From Oscillospiraceae bacterium (GTDB lineage: Bacteria; Bacillota; Clostridia; Oscillospirales; Oscillospiraceae), in contig SVLO01000012.1 of assembly GCA_015067885.1 (NCBI GenBank), forward strand, positions 1 through 49,978: a stretch of 49,978 bases of DNA. Direction: 5' to 3'. Positions 34,482 through 42,844 of the stretch are shown piece after piece (the first letter of the stretch is position 1; each line of letters opens with the position of its first letter). A program made the position numbers and the translations under genes. The notes under the pieces were generated by a model, which made no database searches, was not told the DNA's origin, and saw only the letters and a program-made list of their open reading frames with translations.

Positions 34482-35237
34482 TTACGCGGGAGAGAATACC
34501 ACGGTGTAATCCTTGACCGTCAGGTCCAGGGTTCCGCGCTCGTATGGCTCCAAAGATTCGATGGCTTTATCCATGACGGCCAGCAAATAGGGGAAGTCGC
34601 CCTTGGCCGGGAGCTTTACGGTGAAGCGGTCGTCCAGCTTCATGCGAATACAGCTGATACCGGTAAGGTCAAGGTGGGTGACACGGGTGAGCGTGCCGCT
34701 TTGTTCCAGTGCCTGCAGCAGGGCGATCAGACTGTCGGCCCGGGCCTGCTGCGCGGGCTTTGTTACCAATGTGGTCCCGCCTTCGGGCAGGACGGGGGTG
34801 ACGCCGTCCACCCGCAGGGCGTGAGGCGTATCGGACCAGTCCAGCACCTTGCCGGAGGAACTGATGAGCCAGCCGCCGTCGCCGCTGCGAAGCTGTGCGG
34901 CGGCCTGACATTCATTGACGGTGATGACCAGCGTGTCGGGCAGACGCCGACGGATGTTCACCGACTCCACGTAGGGCAGCTTGCGGCGGATCTGAGCGGC
35001 CACGTCGTACTTGTTCATGCGGTACAGGTTATCCCCCTGCTCCACGCCGGAGGCCTGCTCGATTTGAGCGGCGCTGTAACGAACGTTGCCGATAATTTCC
35101 ACCTGTTCTACCCTGAAAAACACGGTGGCACCCATGAGAACGGCGGCAACCAGAGCAATAACGGACAGCACTTTATAGAGGAAGCCGAAGCGTCCTCTTT
35201 TTTTGTACCGTCTGCGGTTTTTTCTGACTGCTGCCAT
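34482..35237 (-). CDS. ftsQ: cell division protein FtsQ/DivIB
   Basis: A 251-residue bitopic protein: a basic N-terminus (KNRRRYKKRGRFGF), one membrane span (about 28-46), then the POTRA domain starting VEQVEIIGNVRYSAAQIEQA. The FtsQ/DivIB beta domain follows (SVNIRRRLPDTLVITVNE). It joins FtsL and FtsB/DivIC in the division complex. It follows murG by 32 bases and is the last gene before ftsZ. Confidence 0.9.
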   Translation of the reverse strand: MAAVRKNRRRYKKRGRFGFLYKVLSVIALVAAVLMGATVFFRVEQVEIIGNVRYSAAQIEQASGVEQGDNLYRMNKYDVAAQIRRKLPYVESVNIRRRLPDTLVITVNECQAAAQLRSGDGGWLISSSGKVLDWSDTPHALRVDGVTPVLPEGGTTLVTKPAQQARADSLIALLQALEQSGTLTRVTHLDLTGISCIRMKLDDRFTVKLPAKGDFPYLLAVMDKAIESLEPYERGTLDLTVKDYTVVFSPA

Positions 35238-35269
35238 AGGTGGTTCTCCTGTCGTCGTATCTGTTTATG

Positions 35270-36382
35270 TCAGGGGAGAAGGCTCAACAACGTGTTGTAG
35301 ATGGTGCGGCTTGCATCGCCGGTGGTGTTGGCGGTCAGGGCGCGGGACATACGCTGCCGGCGCTCGGAGTCGGCCAGCAGTTGGCAGAGCGTGTCGTAAA
35401 GGAGGTCCACCGTGCAATCCGGCTCCAGCAACACCACCGCGCCGCCCTGGCGCTCCAGCACGCGGGCGTTTTTCTCCTGGTGGTTGGCGGTGACGTTGGG
35501 GGAGGGGACCAGCACGCTGGGCTTGGCGATGGCGGCCAGCTCCGACACCGTGGAGGCACCGGCCCGGCACAGCACCACGTCGGCGGCGGCCATGACCAGG
35601 GGCATATCGTAAATGTATTCCCGCACCTGCAGCTCCGGGGCGGCAATGCCCTTGGCCTGCAGCGCGTCGGTCATGCGGGCGAAGTCCCGGCCCGCGCCGT
35701 GGATGTGGTGGAAGGGCAGACCCTCCTGCTGCTGGCGTGCCAGCAGCTCCACCGTCAGATCGTTCATGACCCTCGCGCCCAAAGAACCCCAGTAGGACAA
35801 CAACAGGGGGCGCTCATCGGTGATGCCAAGCTGGACCCGGGCCTCCTCCCGGGTGTAGCGGAAAAACTCCCCCCGCACCGGTGTGCCGGTGACCACTACC
35901 TTGTTAGGGTCGTCGTAGTGGGAACGGCTTTCCTCAAAGCCCACCATGACGCAGTCCACCACCTTGGACAGGGCCTTGGTGGTCAGACCGGGAACGGCGT
36001 TGGACTCGTGTACGGCGGTGGGGATGCCCCGCCGGGCGGCCTGGTTGACAACGGGATAGGAGGCGTAGCCGCCGGTGCCTACCACCAGGTCGGGCTTAAA
36101 GTCGTCCAGAATACGCCGGGCCTGAGCCTTGGAGGTGACCATGTTTTTCAGCGTCACCAAATTGTGCGCCAGATTAGCGGGCTTCAGCGAGCGGCGGAAA
36201 TTGGTGATGGTGACGGTACGGATGTCGTAGCCCTCCTTGGGGACCAGCCGGGTCTCCATACCGCCGTCGGCGCCCACGAACAGCACCTTGCAGTCGGGGT
36301 GCTCCTGCTGGAAGATCCGGGCCAGAGCCACGGCGGGGTTGACGTGTCCGGCGGTGCCGCCGCAGGTGAAGAGAATGTTCAT
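35270..36382 (-). CDS. murG: MurG N-acetylglucosaminyltransferase
   Basis: A 370-residue GT-B glycosyltransferase that adds GlcNAc to lipid I to make lipid II on the inner membrane face. The N-terminal glycine loop is CGGTAGHVNPA, and the donor site includes CRAGASTVSELAAIAKPSVL near residue 265. Length is normal. It lies 17 bases after the FtsW gene in the wall and division operon. Confidence 0.96.
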   Translation of the reverse strand: MNILFTCGGTAGHVNPAVALARIFQQEHPDCKVLFVGADGGMETRLVPKEGYDIRTVTITNFRRSLKPANLAHNLVTLKNMVTSKAQARRILDDFKPDLVVGTGGYASYPVVNQAARRGIPTAVHESNAVPGLTTKALSKVVDCVMVGFEESRSHYDDPNKVVVTGTPVRGEFFRYTREEARVQLGITDERPLLLSYWGSLGARVMNDLTVELLARQQQEGLPFHHIHGAGRDFARMTDALQAKGIAAPELQVREYIYDMPLVMAAADVVLCRAGASTVSELAAIAKPSVLVPSPNVTANHQEKNARVLERQGGAVVLLEPDCTVDLLYDTLCQLLADSERRQRMSRALTANTTGDASRTIYNTLLSLLP

Positions 36383-36399
36383 AGTCTACCTCGTTTCCT

Positions 36400-37617
36400 T
36401 TAGTCCTGTTTCGGGGCCGGAATTTGTCGGGAAATGGCCAGCAGGATGCCTACCTCCGCAAGTTGAATGACAAGGGCGGTGCCGCCGTAGCTGAAGAAGG
36501 GGAGGGAGATGCCGGTGTTGGGGATGAGTTTTGTGACTACGGCGATGTTGAGGAACACCTGCACGGCGAACAGGGTGGTGATGCCAACTGCCACAAGGGC
36601 GCCGAAGCGGTCCCGGGCGTGCAGAGCTACCCAGTAGCCCCGGAGAATGAACATCATGAAAAGACCGAGGATGAGAATACCGCCCACAAAACCAAGCTCC
36701 TCCACGGCGATGGAGAAGATAAAGTCGTTCTCCGGTTCGGGCAGGAACAGGTACTTTTGCACGCTCTTGCCCAAACCGCGACCCAACAGGCCGCCGGAGC
36801 CGATGGCGTACAGAGATTGGATGGTCTGATAACCCTTGCCCAGGGGGTCGCTCCAGGGGTCCCGGTACAGGGCAAGGCGCGAGTTCATGTAGGGGGTCAG
36901 CTTGGCGATCAGGAACAGTCCGCCGCCGCCAAGACCAAGACCGGCCACAAACCAGCCCCAGTGAATACCGGAGGCAAACATGACCGACAGGGCGCCCAGC
37001 ATGACCAGGATGGTGCCGGACAGATGGGGCTGCAGCATCAACAGCGCGGCGATGACGATCAAAATGATGCCGTAGGGAAACAGCAGCTCCGTAAAGCCGA
37101 TGCGGTCGGAAAGGGTCTGAATTCTGCCCCAGCGCGTGTGCGTGTTGCGCTTGGGCAGCTTGCTCTTGTCACGACGGCAGAGCTTGTGGGCGAAATACAA
37201 AATGACGGTCACCTTTACGATTTCGGAGGGTTGAAAGGTGGGGCCGACCACCAGCAGCATACGCAGCCAGCGTTTCGCGCCGTTCAATCTCACACCCAGG
37301 GGGGTCAGCACCATCACCAGCAGCAGCAGGGAACCAAGCAGCAGAAATGGGGACAGTACCCGCAGGTTTTGGTAGTTGAATCGGGACAGCAGGAACATGG
37401 CCAGCAGACCCAGCAGAGCGTAGCCCCCCTGTTTCAGGGCATAGTCCAAGGGTGTTTTGCTGTCGGGGTCGTAATACGCAGTGGCATAGGAGGCGGACAT
37501 TACCATGATCAGGCCCACGCCCAGCAGCAGCATGGCCAGCATCAGCAGGGGCAGGTCCACCGGCCCGCGGGCCAACTGTTCACTTATTGTCAGGTCGCGC
37601 TTGGCTTTTCGGGCCAT
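36400..37617 (-). CDS. ftsW: FtsW/SpoVE family lipid II polymerase
   Basis: A 405-residue SEDS protein with about ten membrane spans. Hallmarks include LNGAKRWLRMLLVVGPTFQPSE, given as NGAKRWL and FQPSE, then PEPENDFIFSIAVEELGFVG and PNTGISLPFFSYGG near the end. SEDS proteins polymerise glycan strands with a partner class B PBP, here the SpoVD-like protein in the same cluster. In Bacillus the gene at this spot is spoVE; a single gene here could serve division and sporulation alike, which is inference. Confidence 0.94.
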   Translation of the reverse strand: MARKAKRDLTISEQLARGPVDLPLLMLAMLLLGVGLIMVMSASYATAYYDPDSKTPLDYALKQGGYALLGLLAMFLLSRFNYQNLRVLSPFLLLGSLLLLVMVLTPLGVRLNGAKRWLRMLLVVGPTFQPSEIVKVTVILYFAHKLCRRDKSKLPKRNTHTRWGRIQTLSDRIGFTELLFPYGIILIVIAALLMLQPHLSGTILVMLGALSVMFASGIHWGWFVAGLGLGGGGLFLIAKLTPYMNSRLALYRDPWSDPLGKGYQTIQSLYAIGSGGLLGRGLGKSVQKYLFLPEPENDFIFSIAVEELGFVGGILILGLFMMFILRGYWVALHARDRFGALVAVGITTLFAVQVFLNIAVVTKLIPNTGISLPFFSYGGTALVIQLAEVGILLAISRQIPAPKQD

Positions 37618-37647
37618 GGAGATGCCTCCTTTCGTGGCGGGGATTGA

Positions 37648-38637
37648 TTAGGCGGACAGCTTGTTCATTACACCAAAAAAGGCCAGGGCGCAAAGGGCCA
37701 GGGTCAGCAGGGTGAAGACGTAAAACAGCTTGACTTCGCTCCAGCCGCCCAGTTCAAGGTGGTGGTGGAGGGGGGCCATGCGGAAGATGCGCTTGCCGTG
37801 GGACAGCTTGAAGTAGGCCACCTGGATGATGTCAGACAGCACCTCGGCCACGTAAATCAGGCCGATGAGGGGGATGACCAGGGGAATATCCAGCGCGAAG
37901 GCCACGCCACATACCACGCCGCCCAAAAACAGGGAACCGGTGTCACCCATGAACACCTTGGCGGGATGGTAGTTGTAAATGAGGAAGGCGACCAGACCGC
38001 CGGCCAGGGCGGCGGAGAACACGCCCAGGTGTGTGTACTTGTACCAGACGGCAACGGTAATGAAAAACACGGAAACGGGCAGCGTCACGCCGGCGGCAAG
38101 GCCATCCACGCCGTCGGTGATGTTTACGGCGTTCACGGTACCCACCATGACGAAGGCGGCGAAAACCATGTACACAGGCCAGGACAGGGCCAGTTCGGTG
38201 TTGAGGAAAGGGATGTAGAGGTTAGGCTCGGGAATCAGGTTAAACTTGCGAAGCAGCAGGACGAACACGATGGAGGCGACCAGCTGCAGCAGGAACTTTT
38301 GCAGCGCGGTCAGACCGGTGTTGCGATGGTGCTTTACCTTTTGGTAGTCATCAATAAAGCCGATGACGCCGAAGACCAGTGCAAAGCCCAGTACCAGCAG
38401 ATGGGCGAATTCGCCCTTCATCATGCTGGACCAGCCGGCGGCGACAGTGGCCACGCAGATACCACCGATAAACATCAAACCGCCCATGGTGGGGGTGCCC
38501 TGCTTGGACATGTGCCAGGTGGGGCCGATCTCTTTGATGGATTGGCCGGCCTTCAACCGGCGCAGAGCCGGGATCAGGAAGTAGCCCAAGGCGACAGTGA
38601 CCACAAAGGACACCAAAAGGCTGATGATAATTTCCAT
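37648..38637 (-). CDS. mraY: phospho-N-acetylmuramoyl-pentapeptide transferase
   Basis: A 329-residue, ten-span membrane enzyme that transfers phospho-MurNAc-pentapeptide to undecaprenyl phosphate, forming lipid I. The catalytic Asp pair is Asp96-Asp97 in GFIDDYQK. Other blocks are GTPTMGGLMFI, NITDGVDGLAAG, and the PLHHHLE site in RMAPLHHHLELGGWSE. Between it and the PBP gene lies the degenerate MurE-like gene. Confidence 0.98.
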   Translation of the reverse strand: MEIIISLLVSFVVTVALGYFLIPALRRLKAGQSIKEIGPTWHMSKQGTPTMGGLMFIGGICVATVAAGWSSMMKGEFAHLLVLGFALVFGVIGFIDDYQKVKHHRNTGLTALQKFLLQLVASIVFVLLLRKFNLIPEPNLYIPFLNTELALSWPVYMVFAAFVMVGTVNAVNITDGVDGLAAGVTLPVSVFFITVAVWYKYTHLGVFSAALAGGLVAFLIYNYHPAKVFMGDTGSLFLGGVVCGVAFALDIPLVIPLIGLIYVAEVLSDIIQVAYFKLSHGKRIFRMAPLHHHLELGGWSEVKLFYVFTLLTLALCALAFFGVMNKLSA

Positions 38638-38673
38638 AATAAAACCTCCGTCGGGTGAGTTTTCTTTTGTCTG

Positions 38674-39675
38674 TCAGGTGCGCTGCCGCTGGCGCAGTGC
38701 GCGGTTGTGGGCGCAGGCACGGATGAAAGCGCGCTCCTGCGCGCCGCCGTCGGCGCCGGTCAGCACCAGCACGTCGCCGGGGTGAGCCCGGTCCAGGCCA
38801 CGGATAATGGCCTGCTGGCGGGGGCAGCGCTCGCCGCCAAAGGGGAGAACGCAATCGGCCAACTGTGCGGCCAGCTCCTCCATGGGCCTGTCGTTGCCGC
38901 AGCAGTCCAGCAGGCATACCAGCCGCCGCGCGGTAAAGCTGCGGGCCACGGTCAGCGCTCGTTCCAAGCTGTGCAGGTCGCCGGCCCGGTCCAGCAGCAC
39001 GGTGTAGGCCGCGGGAATGGACAGCACCTCCATACAGCCGGCGGGGCCGCGGGCCACCCGCAGCAGCCGGGCCATCTGACCCAGCTCCAACCCGAGGCAC
39101 AGGCCGCAGGACAGGGCGCACAGGGCGTGGTAAACGGCGAAGCCGCCGCAGACGGGCAGGTGGATGCGCCGAATTTGCCCGGTGGCCACGGCCTCGAACT
39201 CCGTGTGGCCGGGGAAGGAGCGCAGATTGCGGGCGGTCAGGTCGGCGAAAGCCTTGTTTTCCGAATAGGTAAAGGTGTGGGGCGGAAGTGCGGCGGGGAA
39301 GTCGGGCTGCCCCGCCTCGTCAAGATCCAAAATGGCGATGTCGGTGTGGGCCAGTGCCAGTGCCGACTCCTGCCAGCCTGCGGCCTGCCCCACGGGGGCG
39401 GCCACACTGATGCGCAGGTCGGTGCAAAGTCGGCGGGCCAGGGCGGGACGATCCAGCACCAGGATGGCGTGGGTCGTACCCCGGGCAGCCAGTTTGCTCA
39501 GATGGGCGGACAGGGCTTCGACACACGACAGTGCCGGGCAGTCCGGGCCGATGATGCCGGGTTTGATGCCGGGAGTACCCTCCAGTGCGGTGTACAGCAG
39601 GCAGGCGACCTGCCGGGCATCGGTTTGCCCGATGATAGCGGTCAGGGCCATGGCGGTGCGGGGTTTATGCGGCAT
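38674..39675 (-). CDS. degenerate MurE-like Mur ligase homologue (probable pseudoenzyme)
   Basis: A 333-residue protein in the place of murE in the cluster. It aligns by eye with the central and C-terminal Mur ligase domains of MurE but has no MurE N-terminal domain. The P-loop GTNGKT is replaced by GQTDAR (16-21), without its lysine. The DHLDFHG region is missing. The C-terminal VDYAHTPDSLE motif has become LDRAGDLHSLE (228-238). Still recognisable are LTARNLRS (146-153) and IHLPVCGGFAVYHALCA (171-187). The frame is intact over 1 kb, so the gene seems kept. It probably cannot use ATP; a regulatory or scaffold role is a guess. The ATG at 39675 follows AAGGGG by 11 bases. Confidence 0.75.
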   Translation of the reverse strand: MPHKPRTAMALTAIIGQTDARQVACLLYTALEGTPGIKPGIIGPDCPALSCVEALSAHLSKLAARGTTHAILVLDRPALARRLCTDLRISVAAPVGQAAGWQESALALAHTDIAILDLDEAGQPDFPAALPPHTFTYSENKAFADLTARNLRSFPGHTEFEAVATGQIRRIHLPVCGGFAVYHALCALSCGLCLGLELGQMARLLRVARGPAGCMEVLSIPAAYTVLLDRAGDLHSLERALTVARSFTARRLVCLLDCCGNDRPMEELAAQLADCVLPFGGERCPRQQAIIRGLDRAHPGDVLVLTGADGGAQERAFIRACAHNRALRQRQRT

Positions 39676-39735
39676 GGGGAGAATCACCCCTTGAAGGGCG
39701 GTTTCATTCTCTCTATGTGCGCGGCGGGCGCGGGA

Positions 39736-42183
39736 TCACTCCAGAGGGGAGTAGCCGTCGGAAACGCTGGTGTCCACGAAACGCACGGGGATAACGGTAC
39801 CCCGGTCTACCATTTCACCGGCGGCGTAGCTTTGGTCTACGACCTTGGTTACGGCGCTGTAATAGGATACGCCGGAGGCACGCATATAAAGACCCAGATC
39901 GTTCAGGCGTTTTTTGGCTTGGTCGTAGGTCAGCCCCTTCAAATTGGGTACGTTGACCTGCTGGGTCGGGGCCTGCTGACCCATGTACAGAATGACGGTG
40001 CTGTTGCCGGGGATGGTGGCGCCCACGGCGGGGATTTGGTCGGTGACCACCGTGCCGGTACCCACGGTGCGGCAGGTGAGATTTTTGCGCTTGAGGGCCG
40101 CCTGAGCCGTGGTCAGATCATAGCCCGTCAGCTTGGGAACGGACACGTCGGCGGCAGCGGCCTCGGCCTGGGTGTACTGACGCTCCACGCCCAAATAGTC
40201 CAAAATCTCGGCGATGAGCTGACCGGCCATGGGGGCGGCCATCTGACCGCCGCTGATGTAGTAGCCGGTGGAGCCGTACTTGCTGCCGGGGGAGGCGTGC
40301 TTGGGCGTATCAAAGTACAGCAGCACGATGACCTGGGGGTCTTCCGCGGGGGCAAAACCTACGAAGGATACGATTTCCTCGTCCTGAGTACCTACCTCGC
40401 CCTCGGCGGTACCGGTCTTGCCGCCGATGCGGTAGCCGGCCACATAGGCGTTGCGGCCGGTTCCCTCGCTGACCACGCTCTCCAGAATTTCGGCAGCCTG
40501 GCGGCTGGTACTTTCGCTGACCACCTGACGGATGACGGTGGGGTCGGTCTGGCGAACCACGTTGCCCTCGGCGTCGTTGATGGATTTCAGCACGTAGGGC
40601 TGCATGAGGTAGCCGCCGTTAACGGTGGCGGAGAAGGCGGACAGCAGCTGCAGGGGGCTGACGGTGAAGCGCTGACCGAAGGAGGCGGTGGCCAGGGACT
40701 GGTAGCCCTCCGGGCTGACAAAATAGTCCCGGTCCCACACGATGCCGGTGGCCTCGCCGGGCAGGTCGATGCCGGTGGCGTCCTTCAGACCAAAGGCCTC
40801 GAAGTAGTCGTAGAACGCGTCGGCGCCAAGGCGCTGGCCGATCATCATAAAGGCGGGGTTGCAGGAATTTTGCACCGCTTCGGCCAGGGTTTGGTCGCCG
40901 TGACCCTGGCGGTCGGAACAGTGGATGGTGCGTCCGGCCACCACGTAGTAGCCGGGGCAATAGAAGTGGTCGCGTTCGGAGATGACTCCGGCCTCCAGCG
41001 CTGCGGCAAGGACCACGGACTTGAAGGTGGAGCCGGGTTCGTAGGTGTCATTGAGAACCTTGTTGCGCCACTGTTTATTCAAAGCGTCGGAGATGGCGGA
41101 GGAGGAGGCTTTGTCGCGCAATGCCTCCTGGGTCAGGGGTTTGCCGTCCTCGTCGGTCAGATTTTGGGCCAGGAACTGCTGGTAGTACTGCTCCTTTTGG
41201 GCGGCGGCCTGCTGATTCAGCGTTTCGTCGTATACGGTGCCGTAGGTGTTCAAATCGTAGGTGGGGGAGCTGGCCATGGCCAGGAGCGCGCCGGTCTTGG
41301 GGTTCATGACAATGCAGATGCCGCCGTTTTGCACGTCGTACTTTTCAATGCCGGCGGCCAAAGTCTGCTCGGCCATGCGCTGAATGGTGCTGTCGATGGT
41401 CAGGGTAATGCTGTAGCCGTCCTGAGCATCCACGTAGTTGGAATAGCTGTTGTAAATCTCGGTGCCGGCGCCGGTCTTGCTAGTGACCACGCGGCCGGAC
41501 TGACCCTCCAGCAGTTGCTCGTAGGCGGCCTCCACACCGTAGGCACCGCCGTTTTCGTTGACGAAGCCGACTACATGGGCGCCTACGGATTTCATGGGAT
41601 AATAGCGCTTGGTAGTGGGGGTCATGATGAGAGAGTAACCCAGCTTATTTTCGGCGATGAAAGCCTGCAACCGCTCGGCCTGGTCCCCCTCGATGTTCTT
41701 TTTCAGCACCTCGTACTGGGAGTTGGTTTTGTTCATGCGACGGACCACGTCATCCCGGTCAAGGTCGAGTACGGCGCACACCTCGTCGCAGATCAGGTCG
41801 CGGCGGGCCTGGATGGCGGCCTGATAGGCGGCCTGGTCGATGGTGCCGTCGTCCTGCTTGAACTGACGCTCGCTGATGCTGTTGATGAGGTCCCGGGGGG
41901 AAAGGATCAGATTATACACGGTTGCGGACATGGCCATGACGTTGCCGTTACTGTCCCGGATATCGCCGCGGTTGGATTTGACCTCCACGTCCCGGGTGGA
42001 TTGCTGTAGCTGGAGAAGCTGGTACTCCTCGTGCTTGACGATGGTGAGGTACCACAGCCGCCAGCCCAGCGCCAGGAAGGTGGCAATGCCGAAGAACGCC
42101 ATCAAAATGGCGGTGCGCCGGAATATCAGCTGCTTGGAGGATTGCTCCTTTTGCTGGTTTCGCTGTGTTCTGCTTTCTGCCAT
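39736..42183 (-). CDS. spoVD: SpoVD-like class B penicillin-binding protein with PASTA domains
   Basis: An 815-residue transpeptidase. An N-terminal membrane span (about 23-45) and dimerisation domain precede the transpeptidase domain, with Ser385 and Lys388 in GSTFK, SCN (440-442) and KTGT (589-592). Two PASTA domains close the protein (VSVPKLTGYDLTTAQAALKR and VNVPNLKGLTYDQAKKRLND). In Bacillus, PBP2B (division) and SpoVD (spore cortex) lie side by side here. This genome has only one such gene in the cluster, so it may do both jobs. A sigma-E-like promoter upstream supports a sporulation role. Confidence 0.92.
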   Translation of the reverse strand: MAESRTQRNQQKEQSSKQLIFRRTAILMAFFGIATFLALGWRLWYLTIVKHEEYQLLQLQQSTRDVEVKSNRGDIRDSNGNVMAMSATVYNLILSPRDLINSISERQFKQDDGTIDQAAYQAAIQARRDLICDEVCAVLDLDRDDVVRRMNKTNSQYEVLKKNIEGDQAERLQAFIAENKLGYSLIMTPTTKRYYPMKSVGAHVVGFVNENGGAYGVEAAYEQLLEGQSGRVVTSKTGAGTEIYNSYSNYVDAQDGYSITLTIDSTIQRMAEQTLAAGIEKYDVQNGGICIVMNPKTGALLAMASSPTYDLNTYGTVYDETLNQQAAAQKEQYYQQFLAQNLTDEDGKPLTQEALRDKASSSAISDALNKQWRNKVLNDTYEPGSTFKSVVLAAALEAGVISERDHFYCPGYYVVAGRTIHCSDRQGHGDQTLAEAVQNSCNPAFMMIGQRLGADAFYDYFEAFGLKDATGIDLPGEATGIVWDRDYFVSPEGYQSLATASFGQRFTVSPLQLLSAFSATVNGGYLMQPYVLKSINDAEGNVVRQTDPTVIRQVVSESTSRQAAEILESVVSEGTGRNAYVAGYRIGGKTGTAEGEVGTQDEEIVSFVGFAPAEDPQVIVLLYFDTPKHASPGSKYGSTGYYISGGQMAAPMAGQLIAEILDYLGVERQYTQAEAAAADVSVPKLTGYDLTTAQAALKRKNLTCRTVGTGTVVTDQIPAVGATIPGNSTVILYMGQQAPTQQVNVPNLKGLTYDQAKKRLNDLGLYMRASGVSYYSAVTKVVDQSYAAGEMVDRGTVIPVRFVDTSVSDGYSPLE

Positions 42184-42215
42184 GGGAGCCGCCTCCTGTC
42201 TGTCCGTGTTACCTC

Positions 42216-42248
42216 AAAAGGGCGCAAGAACTATGCTCTTGCGCCCTC
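42216..42248 (-). terminator. hairpin between ftsL and spoVD, possible attenuator
   Basis: On the minus strand GGGCGCAAGA (42246-42237) pairs with TCTTGCGCCC (42229-42220), followed by TTTTGAGG. The stem is strong but the T-run is short, so it may only partly stop transcription from upstream. Confidence 0.6.
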
Positions 42249-42278
42249 TGGTTTCGTTGTGGTTTGTAAGTCTATTTT

Positions 42279-42308
42279 ACTGTATGTGCCACATCAGCAG
42301 AAATATTC
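42279..42308 (-). promoter_or_regulatory. possible sigma-E promoter of spoVD
   Basis: On the minus strand GAATATT (42308-42302) matches the sigma-E -35 KMATATT exactly. CATACAGT (42286-42279) matches the -10 CATACAHT at seven of eight bases, with a 15-base spacer. Bacillus spoVD is a sigma-E gene. The elements overlap the ftsL stop codon. Confidence 0.55.
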
Positions 42309-42821
42309 GACCAGGTCGGAAAAAACGTTCCCGTTGCCAGTGTCGGCGGCGGAACCGTTGAAGACCTCCACACTGTCGGGGCGGGACATATCGATGTAGG
42401 TGATCTGATCGGCGGTGGGGCGGATCATGGAGCCGCCCACGGCATTCTGCAGCCGCTGCAGATCGAACTCCTGCTCATACTGAGCGGACAGGGAGGCCTG
42501 CTCGGTGTGAAGGTCGGCCAGCTGGTTGCGCAGGGCAACCACGTTGTCGGAGGCTACGTGCAGCTGCAGCGTGCTGAGCAGCAGCAGCACCGCGAACACA
42601 CCCACGGCAAGAAAGCCCACCACGGCGAAGGGGGCCACGTGACCGGCCTGGCGCACGGCCGCCTGAGGCCGGCTGACGGTCTGGCGGCGGGGGGCGCGCT
42701 TGGGAATGTTATACTGCTCTTCCTGTCGGCGGGGAGCGCGGACAACGTTGCCGGTATAGGCGGGGGCGTAAGCTGCACTGCCGTTTACGCGGTATGCAGT
42801 AGTTCTCTGTCGCACTGCCAT
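42294..42821 (-). CDS. ftsL: FtsL-like cell division protein
   Basis: A 175-residue bitopic protein. A long, basic cytoplasmic region (about 1-65, with two RAPRRQ repeats) precedes one membrane span (VAPFAVVGFLAVGVFAVLLL). A coiled-coil segment follows (ALRNQLADLHTEQASLSAQ) and a short C-terminal tail. Sequence conservation of FtsL is low, so the call rests on topology and its position between rsmH and the PBP gene. TTGGGAGG precedes the ATG at 42821. Confidence 0.85.
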   Translation of the reverse strand: MAVRQRTTAYRVNGSAAYAPAYTGNVVRAPRRQEEQYNIPKRAPRRQTVSRPQAAVRQAGHVAPFAVVGFLAVGVFAVLLLLSTLQLHVASDNVVALRNQLADLHTEQASLSAQYEQEFDLQRLQNAVGGSMIRPTADQITYIDMSRPDSVEVFNGSAADTGNGNVFSDLVEYFC

Positions 42822-42844
42822 GGTGGTTCCTCCCAATACTTGTT

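Noticed and set aside
38707-42009. A frame of 1100 codons opposite the MurE-like and PBP genes
   Set aside because: Glycine-rich shadow without a ribosome site. The opposite strand carries recognisable wall-synthesis domains.
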